Shown here: positions 58,153 through 64,000 of the stretch, piece by piece
Layout: every line of letters begins with the position of its first letter
Numbering within the stretch: position 1 is the stretch's first letter
Assembly: GCF_014170375.1 (NCBI RefSeq)
Contig: NZ_LZZW01000036.1
Span: 310,001 to 374,000 of the forward strand
Source of the DNA: Variovorax sp. UMC13
GTDB taxonomy: Bacteria > Pseudomonadota > Gammaproteobacteria > Burkholderiales > Burkholderiaceae_C
Direction of reading: 5' to 3'
DNA: 64,000 bases
Notes under the pieces: generated by a model
What the model saw: only the letters and a program-made list of their open reading frames with translations
What the model was told of the DNA's origin: nothing
Database searches by the model: none
Position numbers and translations under genes: made by a program

Positions 58153-58959
58153 ATGGACGCATCCGCCACCCCCACCGCCACGCCGCCGCTGGTCAGCCTG
58201 CGCAACGTCGGCAAGCGCTTCGCCAACGGCACGCTCGCGCTGCAGGGCATGACCCTCGACTGCGGCGAGCACGACTTCATCAGCTTCCTCGGCCCCTCGG
58301 GCTGCGGCAAGAGCACGGCCCTGCGGCTGATCGCCGGCCTCACGCGCGCGAGTTCGGGCGAACTGAACTGGTCGCGCGAGAACACCAGCGGCAGCAAGAG
58401 CGACCGCGAACTGGGCTTCGTGTTCCAGGAGCCCACGCTCATGCCCTGGGCCAAGGTCTTCGACAACGTCTGGCTGCCGCTCAAGCTGGCCGGCATGGGC
58501 CGCGACGCGGCCGCGCCGGTGGTCGAGCAGGTGCTGGAGATGGTGGGCCTGTCGCGCTTCGCCGACGTCTACCCGCGCGAACTCTCGGGCGGCATGAAGA
58601 TGCGGGTGTCGATCGCGCGCGCGCTGGTCACCCATCCGCGCCTGCTGCTGATGGACGAGCCCTTCGCCGCGCTCGACGAGATGACCCGCATCAAGCTCAA
58701 CAACGACTTGCTGGCCATCTGGCGCGAGCACCGCTTCTCGGTGATCTTCGTGACCCACAGCGTCTACGAGTCGGTCTATCTGTCGAACCGCATCGTCGTG
58801 ATGGCGGCGCGCCCGGGCCGCGTGATCGACGAGATCCGCATCGACGAGCCCTACCCGCGCGGCGAAGCCTTCCGCACCTCGAGCCGCTACAACGCCCACT
58901 GCACCGCAGTGTCGCAATCCCTGCATGGAGCCCTGCATGGCATCGACATCGATCATTGA
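58153..58959 (+). CDS. ABC transporter ATP-binding protein, nitrate/sulfonate/taurine type
   Basis: A 268-residue ATPase of the SsuB/TauB class. Walker A is LGPSGCGKSTALRLIAGL, the signature LSGGMKMRVSIARALV (Lys-Met in place of the usual Gln-Gln), and Walker B LLLMDEPFAALDEMTR. It begins 2 bp after the creatininase stop; a second in-frame ATG at 58141 overlaps that gene. It overlaps the permease start by about 23 bp. This subfamily serves NMT1-type binding proteins for sulfonates, pyrimidines and aromatic acids. Confidence 0.9.
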   Translation: MDASATPTATPPLVSLRNVGKRFANGTLALQGMTLDCGEHDFISFLGPSGCGKSTALRLIAGLTRASSGELNWSRENTSGSKSDRELGFVFQEPTLMPWAKVFDNVWLPLKLAGMGRDAAAPVVEQVLEMVGLSRFADVYPRELSGGMKMRVSIARALVTHPRLLLMDEPFAALDEMTRIKLNNDLLAIWREHRFSVIFVTHSVYESVYLSNRIVVMAARPGRVIDEIRIDEPYPRGEAFRTSSRYNAHCTAVSQSLHGALHGIDIDH

Positions 58960-59818
58960 GCCCGGCGTGGCCCTCCAGGACGCCGACGCCACCTCCGCCG
59001 ATGCGCTGCGCGCGCGCGACGAGCGCCTGCGCCGGCGCGAGCGCACGCTGCGCATCGTGGTGCCCATCGCCGTGGTGGCGCTGCTGCTGATCGTGTGGGA
59101 AGCGCTGGTGCGCATCAACAACGTGCCGCACTACATCATCCCCGCGCCCACGCTGATCCTCAGCACGCTGTTCGAGAACTGGGGCACGCTGTCGAGCGCG
59201 CTGTGGTTCACGGTCAAGCTCACGCTGCTGGCGCTGCTCGCGGCCATCGTGGGCGGCGTGCTGCTGGCGATCGCCTTCGCGCTGTTCAAGTGGGTCGAGA
59301 TCGGGCTGTTCCCGATCGCGGTGATCCTGCAGGTCACGCCGATCATCGCGATCGCGCCGCTGATCCTGATCTATGTGTCGAGCACCACCGCGGCCCTGCT
59401 GCTGTGCGCCTGGATCGTGGCCTTCTTCCCGATCCTGTCGAACACCGTGATCGGCCTCAAGAGCGCCGACAGCAACCTGCGCGACCTGTTCCAGCTCTAC
59501 AAGGCCTCGCCCTGGCAGACCTTCCGCTACCTGCTTGCGCCCAGCGCGCTGCCCTATTTCATGGCGGGCCTGAAGATCGCGGGCGGCCTGAGCCTGATCG
59601 GCGCGGTGGTGGCCGAGTTCACGGCCGGCACCGCGGGCCGCGAGACCGGCCTGGCCTCGCGCATCCTCGAGTCCAGCTTCCGCACCGAGATCCCGATGAT
59701 GTTCGCCGCGCTGCTGCTGGTGTCGCTGCTGGGCATCGTGATCTTCCTGGTGTTCGCGGCGCTGTCGCGGCTGGTGCTCGGCCATTGGCACGAGAGCGAG
59801 ATGCGGAGGGAACGATGA
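58937..59818 (+). CDS. ABC transporter permease, nitrate/sulfonate/taurine type
   Basis: A 293-residue permease with a charged N-terminal tail (RARDERLRRRERTLR) and six membrane segments from about residue 45. The EAA-like loop is LRDLFQLYKASPWQTFRYLL. ATG 58937 was chosen because GGAG lies 8 bp upstream; ATG 58925 is the alternative. It overlaps the ATPase gene upstream and the oxidase gene downstream (ATGA), which indicates a tightly coupled operon. Confidence 0.9.
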   Translation: MASTSIIEPGVALQDADATSADALRARDERLRRRERTLRIVVPIAVVALLLIVWEALVRINNVPHYIIPAPTLILSTLFENWGTLSSALWFTVKLTLLALLAAIVGGVLLAIAFALFKWVEIGLFPIAVILQVTPIIAIAPLILIYVSSTTAALLLCAWIVAFFPILSNTVIGLKSADSNLRDLFQLYKASPWQTFRYLLAPSALPYFMAGLKIAGGLSLIGAVVAEFTAGTAGRETGLASRILESSFRTEIPMMFAALLLVSLLGIVIFLVFAALSRLVLGHWHESEMRRER

Positions 59819-61185
59819 ACGCTACCGTCTCCATCGACTGGGCCGCGGTGTGCGCCGACCTGCAGGGCCTGAACCTCATCGACGCGCCGGGCCAGCGCCG
59901 GCAGCTCTCGCGCGACTTCTACTGGTACAGCCCGATCCTCACGGCGCAACTGGCCGACTGCCTGGCCGACCTGGTGGTCAAGGTCAGCACCGAGGACGAC
60001 GTGCGCCAGGTCTGCGCGGTGGCCGCCAAGTGGAAGCTGCCGCTGACCGTGCGCGGCGGCGGCACCGGCAACTACGGCCAGTGCGTGCCGCTGCACAACG
60101 GCCTGGTGCTCGACGTCACGCAGATGTGCCGCGTGCTCTCTATCGACGACGGCCGGGTGCGGGTGCAGGCCGGCGCGCGCATGCACGACATCGAGCAGGC
60201 CGTGGCCGAGACCGGCCAGGCGCTGCGCATGTGGCCCTCGACCTGGCACGTGGCCTCGATCGGCGGCTTCATCTCGGGCGGCTTCGGCGGCATCGGCTCG
60301 GTGCGCCACGGCATCCTGCGCGACCCCGGCAACATGCTGCGCGCGCGCGTCATGACGGTGGAGCGCGAGCCGCGCATCATCGAACTTCAGGGCGACGAGA
60401 TCCAGCAGGTGCAGCATGCCTTCGGCACCAACGGCGTGATCCTCGACGTCGAGGTCGCGCTGAGCCCGGCCATCGAATGGGTGCACTGCACCGCGCTGTT
60501 CGACAGCTACCGCGGCGCGCTCGACTTCAGCGTGGCCGCGAGCACGCCCGAGATCGACCTGTTCCTGCTGTCGACCGTCGAGGCGCGCTTCTCGCCCTAC
60601 TACGTGCAGATGGGCGCGCTGTTCCCGCCCGACCGGCATGCGGCCTTCACCATGGTGGCGCCGGAATCCATGGCGCGCTTCCGTGCGCTGGTGGCAGCCC
60701 ACGGCGGCACCGTCTCGCTGGCCGGCACCGAGGCCGAACTGGTGGCGCGCGGCCTGCCGCCGGCTTACGAGTGCGCCTTCAACCACACGACGCTGCAGGC
60801 GCTCAAGGTCGACCGCAGCTGGACCTACCTGCAGGTCGCGTATGCACAGCCCTTCGACCCGGCCGTGGTCGACCGCCACCTCGCGCTGTTCGGCGACGAG
60901 GTGCTGCAGCACCACGACTTCGCGCGTGCCGGCGGCGCCTACGGCACCTTCGGCATCCTGCTGGTGCGCTGGAAGGACGAGGCCCACCAGTACGCCGTGA
61001 TGCGCGAGATCGAGTCGCAGGGCGGCTGCCTGATTTTCAATCCGCACGTCTACACCATCGAGGACGGCGGCATGAAGGCCATCGACGACCAGCAGATCGA
61101 ATTCAAGAAACGCAGCGACCCGATGGGCCTGATGAACCCCGGCAAGACCCGCGGCTGGACCCCGGAGATGGCGCGCGACGCCTGA
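59815..61185 (+). CDS. FAD-binding oxidase/dehydrogenase (PCMH-type)
   Basis: A 456-residue flavoprotein. The PCMH FAD-binding domain (about 35-215) has LPLTVRGGGTGNYGQCVPLH, GLVLDVTQMCRVLSIDDGRV, STWHVASIGGFISGGFGGIG and RHGILRDPGNMLRARVMTVE. The C-terminal part ends KKRSDPMGLMNPGKTRGW, as in glycolate- and vanillyl-alcohol-type oxidases. Whether FAD is covalently bound is not clear. Its ATG overlaps the permease stop, so its substrate is likely imported by that transporter or produced by the creatininase-like enzyme. Unusually, the gene sits between the permease and binding protein genes. Confidence 0.88.
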   Translation: MNATVSIDWAAVCADLQGLNLIDAPGQRRQLSRDFYWYSPILTAQLADCLADLVVKVSTEDDVRQVCAVAAKWKLPLTVRGGGTGNYGQCVPLHNGLVLDVTQMCRVLSIDDGRVRVQAGARMHDIEQAVAETGQALRMWPSTWHVASIGGFISGGFGGIGSVRHGILRDPGNMLRARVMTVEREPRIIELQGDEIQQVQHAFGTNGVILDVEVALSPAIEWVHCTALFDSYRGALDFSVAASTPEIDLFLLSTVEARFSPYYVQMGALFPPDRHAAFTMVAPESMARFRALVAAHGGTVSLAGTEAELVARGLPPAYECAFNHTTLQALKVDRSWTYLQVAYAQPFDPAVVDRHLALFGDEVLQHHDFARAGGAYGTFGILLVRWKDEAHQYAVMREIESQGGCLIFNPHVYTIEDGGMKAIDDQQIEFKKRSDPMGLMNPGKTRGWTPEMARDA

Positions 61186-61226
61186 GCTTTTCTTCGTTCC
61201 CCAACAAACCCACACAAGGCATTCCC

Positions 61227-62246
61227 ATGCGACTCCAAGCCCCCTTCATCGCACGCGCACTGCTGACGACGCTGCTCGCCGGCACCGCTTTCGCCGCCCT
61301 CGCGCAGGACAAGGTGGTGCTCGCCACCAACTGGCGCGCGCAACCCGGCCACGGCGGCTTCTACCAGGCGCTGGCCGACGGCACCTACAAGAAGTTCGGC
61401 CTTGACGTCGAGATCCAGCAGGGCGGTCCGCAGGTCAACAACCGGCCGATGCTGCCGGCCGGCAAGATCGACTTCCTCATGACCGGCAACCTGCTGATGG
61501 CCTTCGACAACATCAAGCAGAAGGTGCCGACGGTGGTGGTCGCGGCCTACTTCCAGAAGGACCCGCAGGCCATCATCGCGCACCCGGGCCAGGGCTTCGA
61601 GAAGTTCGCCGACTTGGCCAAGGCCAAGACCGTGCTGCTCGCCAAGGACGGCCAGATCAGCTACTGGCAGTGGATGAAGAAGGCCTACGGCATGCGCGAC
61701 GAGCAGGTGCGTCCCTACAACTACAGCCTGTCGCAGTTCCTGGCCGACAAGCAGTCGGTGCAGCAGGCCTATGCCACCTCGGAGCCCTTCGCGGTCGAGA
61801 AGCAGGCCGGCTTCAAGCCGGTGGTGCTGTCGCTGGCCGATGCCGGCTGGTCGACCTACGGCATGGTGATCGAGACGCGCCAGGACCTGGTCAAGAACAA
61901 GCCGGACCTGGTGCGCCGTTTCGTCGAGGCCACCAACATTGGCCACTACAACTACCTCTACGGCGACCGCAAGGCGGCCGACGCGATGATCCAGAAGATC
62001 AACCCGGACATCAGCGAGGACTACATCGAGAAGTCGATCCCGGTGCTGCGCGCGCACATGGACGTGGGCGATGCGCCCACCAAGGGCATCGGCGCCATCA
62101 GCGACGCGCGCATGAAGGACTTCTACGACAAGACCGTCGAGGCCGGCCTCTACAAGCCGACCGACTTCAACTACAAGGACGCCTACACCACCCAGTTCGT
62201 CAACAAGGGCACCGGGCTGGACATCCGCAAGGCGCTGGTCAAGTAG
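61227..62246 (+). CDS. ABC transporter substrate-binding protein, NMT1/THI5-like
   Basis: A 339-residue periplasmic protein. The signal peptide (about 26 residues) ends FAALA before QDKVVL. The mature part begins VVLATNWRAQPGHGGFYQAL, then KKFGLDVEIQQGGPQVNNRP and GKIDFLMTGNLLMAF, the NMT1/SsuA pattern. Relatives bind thiamine-pyrimidine precursors, sulfonates and aromatic compounds. Position in the operon makes it the ligand-binding component for the ATPase and permease at 58153-59818. Confidence 0.9.
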   Translation: MRLQAPFIARALLTTLLAGTAFAALAQDKVVLATNWRAQPGHGGFYQALADGTYKKFGLDVEIQQGGPQVNNRPMLPAGKIDFLMTGNLLMAFDNIKQKVPTVVVAAYFQKDPQAIIAHPGQGFEKFADLAKAKTVLLAKDGQISYWQWMKKAYGMRDEQVRPYNYSLSQFLADKQSVQQAYATSEPFAVEKQAGFKPVVLSLADAGWSTYGMVIETRQDLVKNKPDLVRRFVEATNIGHYNYLYGDRKAADAMIQKINPDISEDYIEKSIPVLRAHMDVGDAPTKGIGAISDARMKDFYDKTVEAGLYKPTDFNYKDAYTTQFVNKGTGLDIRKALVK

Positions 62247-62248
62247 CC

Positions 62249-63211
62249 ATGCTCGAACGCATCCTGACGGTGCGCGTCGCGCGCATCGCACGCCAGACGC
62301 CGGAGATCCTGTCCTTCGAGTTCACGCACCCGCTGGGCCGCGCCTTGCCGGCCTACCAGGCCGGCGCGCACATCGACGTGCACACACCCGGCGGCTTCAT
62401 GCGCCAGTACTCGCTGGCGCAGGACGGCGGCGATGCGGCGCCGCTGTCCTACCTGATCGGCGTCAAGCGTGAAGGCGCGAGCCGCGGCGGTTCGGCCGCG
62501 ATGCACGAGCGCGTGCGCGAGGGCGACCTGGTGCCCATCAGCGCGCCGCGCAACACCTTCCCGGTGCAGGCCGCGGCGCGGCGCCACCTGCTGCTGGCCG
62601 GCGGCATCGGCATGACGCCGCTGCTGGCGATGGCGCAGTCGCTGGCACGCAGCGGTGCCGACTTCACGCTGTGCCTGTTCGCGCGCAGCGAGGAGCACCT
62701 GGCCTTCGCCGAGGCGCTGCGCGCCCCCGCGCTGGCGCCGCATGTGCGGCTGCACCTGGACCGTGAAGGCGCGGGCCAGAAGATCGACCTGCGCGCGCTG
62801 CTGGCCGAGCCCGCGGCCGACACGCACCTCTACGTCTGCGGGCCCGCCGGCTTCATGGACGCGGTGCGCCAGGCTGCCGCCCACTGGCCCGAGGACGCGC
62901 TGCATGCCGAGTACTTCGCGGCGCCGGCCGATGCCGGCGGCGCGACCGGCAAGCCCTTCGTGCTGAAGCTCGCGCAGCGCGGTATCACGGTGCCGGTCGC
63001 GGCCGACCAGAGCGCGGTCGATGCGCTGCACGGGGTGGGCATCGACATCCCGGTTTCGTGCCAGCAGGGCCTGTGCGGCACCTGCGTGGTGACGGGCGAA
63101 GGCGCGGGTGCCGAGCACCGCGACTTCTGCCTCACGCGCAGCGAACGCAGCCACAAGATCGCGCTGTGCTGCGCGCGCGCGGTGGGCGAGGAACTGGTGC
63201 TCGACCTTTGA
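62249..63211 (+). CDS. PDR/VanB-family oxidoreductase (FMN/NAD reductase with 2Fe-2S domain)
   Basis: A 320-residue electron-transfer protein. The flavin domain (1-100) has FMRQYSLAQ, the NAD domain (100-225) has LLLAGGIGMTPLLAMAQSLA and LYVCGPAGFMDAVRQAA, and the C-terminal plant-type ferredoxin has Cys in CQQGLCGTC and a fourth in ALCCAR. Such reductases feed electrons to a Rieske oxygenase. No oxygenase gene is in the window, so the partner is either beyond the right edge or elsewhere, or the reductase serves the flavin oxidase. It starts 2 bp after the binding protein stop. Confidence 0.93.
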   Translation: MLERILTVRVARIARQTPEILSFEFTHPLGRALPAYQAGAHIDVHTPGGFMRQYSLAQDGGDAAPLSYLIGVKREGASRGGSAAMHERVREGDLVPISAPRNTFPVQAAARRHLLLAGGIGMTPLLAMAQSLARSGADFTLCLFARSEEHLAFAEALRAPALAPHVRLHLDREGAGQKIDLRALLAEPAADTHLYVCGPAGFMDAVRQAAAHWPEDALHAEYFAAPADAGGATGKPFVLKLAQRGITVPVAADQSAVDALHGVGIDIPVSCQQGLCGTCVVTGEGAGAEHRDFCLTRSERSHKIALCCARAVGEELVLDL

Positions 63212-63257
63212 TGCCGGCACGGGCGTGAGCGCCCGTCTCTGGCACCATTCGCTTCAC

Positions 63258-63944
63258 ATGATCCCGCCGACCGACATTGCTCCCGCCGCCCCGGCCACCG
63301 ACGAACCGGTCGCGCCCGAGGCCCCCGCCACGCGCGGGCGTTCGCGCAAGTACACGCAGGTGCTGGGCACCATCTACCAGGCGGCGATCGAGGTGTTCGC
63401 GAGCGAGGGCCTGACCGGCGCCTCGACCCAGGCCATCGCCGACAAGGCGGGGCTGTCGAAAGCCCAGCTGCACTACTACATCGAGAGCAAGGAAGCGCTC
63501 TACCGCCAGGTGCTGCAGGACATCCTGACCGACTGGATCGGCGTGTTCGGTTTTGCCGACGAGGCCTTCGGCCCGCGCAAGGTGCTGGGCGACCTGATCC
63601 AGCGCAAGATGGCCTTCTCCTTCCAGCACCCGCTGCGCTCCCGCATCTTCACCGCCGAGATGATGCGCGGCGCGCCGGTGCTCAACGCGATGATGGCCAC
63701 GAGCAAGCAGCGCACCGAGCAGGCCGCGGCCGTGATCCAGAACTGGATGAACCAGGGGCTGATGGACAAGTCCGATCCGCTGCTGGTGCTGTTCCACATC
63801 TGGGCCGTGACCCAGTTCTATGCCGACCACGCCACCCAGGTCGCCTACTACCGCGGCGTGGCGCCGCAGGACGACGAAAAGGACCAGCGCTACCTGAATG
63901 CGCAGGTGCTCGCTTTCCTGCTCAAGGGCGCGGGCGTCAGGTAG
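63258..63944 (+). CDS. TetR-family regulator, RutR-like
   Basis: A 228-residue regulator. A flexible Pro/Ala-rich N-terminus (1-30) precedes the TetR HTH (about 35-85; IYQAAIEVFASEGLTGASTQ, then KAGLSKAQLHYYIESKEALY). The C-terminal domain carries LFHIWAVTQFYADHATQV, closely like the RutR pattern. RutR senses uracil/thymine in E. coli and controls pyrimidine breakdown. The promoter of this operon has two TTGACCA motifs that match the RutR half-site, so it is the likely local repressor, perhaps with a pyrimidine-like effector. Its stop overlaps the convergent RidA gene by 8 bp. Confidence 0.9.
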   Translation: MIPPTDIAPAAPATDEPVAPEAPATRGRSRKYTQVLGTIYQAAIEVFASEGLTGASTQAIADKAGLSKAQLHYYIESKEALYRQVLQDILTDWIGVFGFADEAFGPRKVLGDLIQRKMAFSFQHPLRSRIFTAEMMRGAPVLNAMMATSKQRTEQAAAVIQNWMNQGLMDKSDPLLVLFHIWAVTQFYADHATQVAYYRGVAPQDDEKDQRYLNAQVLAFLLKGAGVR

Positions 63945-64000
63945 CGCGCGCGGGTAGGTACATGGTGGCTTCGACTTCCACCAGCACCTCGTCCCCCGGC
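63937..64000 (-). CDS. RidA-family protein, C-terminal fragment
   Basis: The last 20 codons of a leftward gene cut by the window edge: PGDEVLVEVEATMYLPARAT then TGA. The VEVEATxYLP strand is the closing strand of RidA/YjgF/RutC proteins, which remove reactive enamine/imine intermediates. A RutC-type RidA beside a RutR-type regulator mirrors the pairing in pyrimidine catabolism. Only the end is visible, so subfamily is not certain. Confidence 0.65.
   Translation of the reverse strand, partial: PGDEVLVEVEATMYLPARAT

Overview
The window is GC-rich DNA with the gene content and codon style of a Comamonadaceae betaproteobacterium, most like Variovorax. This placement rests on the gene set (fused 1201-residue indolepyruvate oxidoreductase, type 2 ArgC, FimT-PilV-PilW-PilX-PilY1-PilE pilus operon, DUF3717/DUF1289 protein, PepSY-TonB pair) and on a Comamonadaceae-style intergenic repeat near 4.3 kb. 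No search was run. No rRNA, tRNA, CRISPR array, intact insertion sequence or prophage was seen.

Layout. 0-6.6 kb: sugar-acid catabolism, with a truncated enolase-superfamily gene, a polar-amino-acid-type ABC transporter, a 2-keto-3-deoxy-L-fuconate-type dehydrogenase, L-fuconate dehydratase and an IclR regulator. 6.6-11 kb: YiaA/B protein, argC, sucCD and a TerC protein. 11-15.7 kb: a signalling block of PP2C phosphatase, FHA protein, CHASE2 adenylate cyclase and metallo-beta-lactamase-fold cyclic-nucleotide phosphodiesterase. 15.8-25.4 kb: type IV pili, with a sigma-54-driven major pilin, about 660 bp of gene-poor decayed-looking DNA, the minor pilin/PilY1 operon with overlapping stop/start codons, and a divergent PglL-like oligosaccharyltransferase. 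25.5-29.8 kb: two GT4 glycosyltransferases and asparagine synthetase. 29.8-32 kb: moaC and a BepA-like protease. 32-37.2 kb: a single-gene lipopeptide synthetase (FAAL-PCP-C-A-PCP).

37.2-40.8 kb: small membrane proteins, a second TerC protein preceded by a clear yybP-ykoY manganese riboswitch, two small domain-of-unknown-function genes and a TauE/SafE permease. 40.8-49.3 kb: yaeQ, a FecA-like TonB receptor with a PepSY membrane protein, purB, an M48 peptidase with a YjgN-like membrane protein, and a glutathione transferase. 49.3-53.6 kb: indolepyruvate oxidoreductase divergent from an Lrp/AsnC regulator. 53.7-57 kb: an AlbA_2/ATPase-type regulator and an MFS exporter. 57.1-64 kb: a catabolic operon of creatininase-family hydrolase, NMT1-type ABC transporter, FAD oxidase, PDR/VanB reductase and RutR-like TetR regulator, facing a RidA-family gene cut by the window edge.

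How the genes work together. The pilus genes, PglL and perhaps the two GTs form a plausible make, decorate and display unit. The cyclase and phosphodiesterase form a synthesis/degradation pair. The riboswitch, TerC and a small membrane-anchored protein look like a manganese-response unit. The most novel candidates are the FAAL-NRPS, whose adenylation pocket reads as glycine-like and which has no release domain, and the RutR/RidA/creatininase operon, whose promoter carries two copies of a motif matching the RutR half-site.
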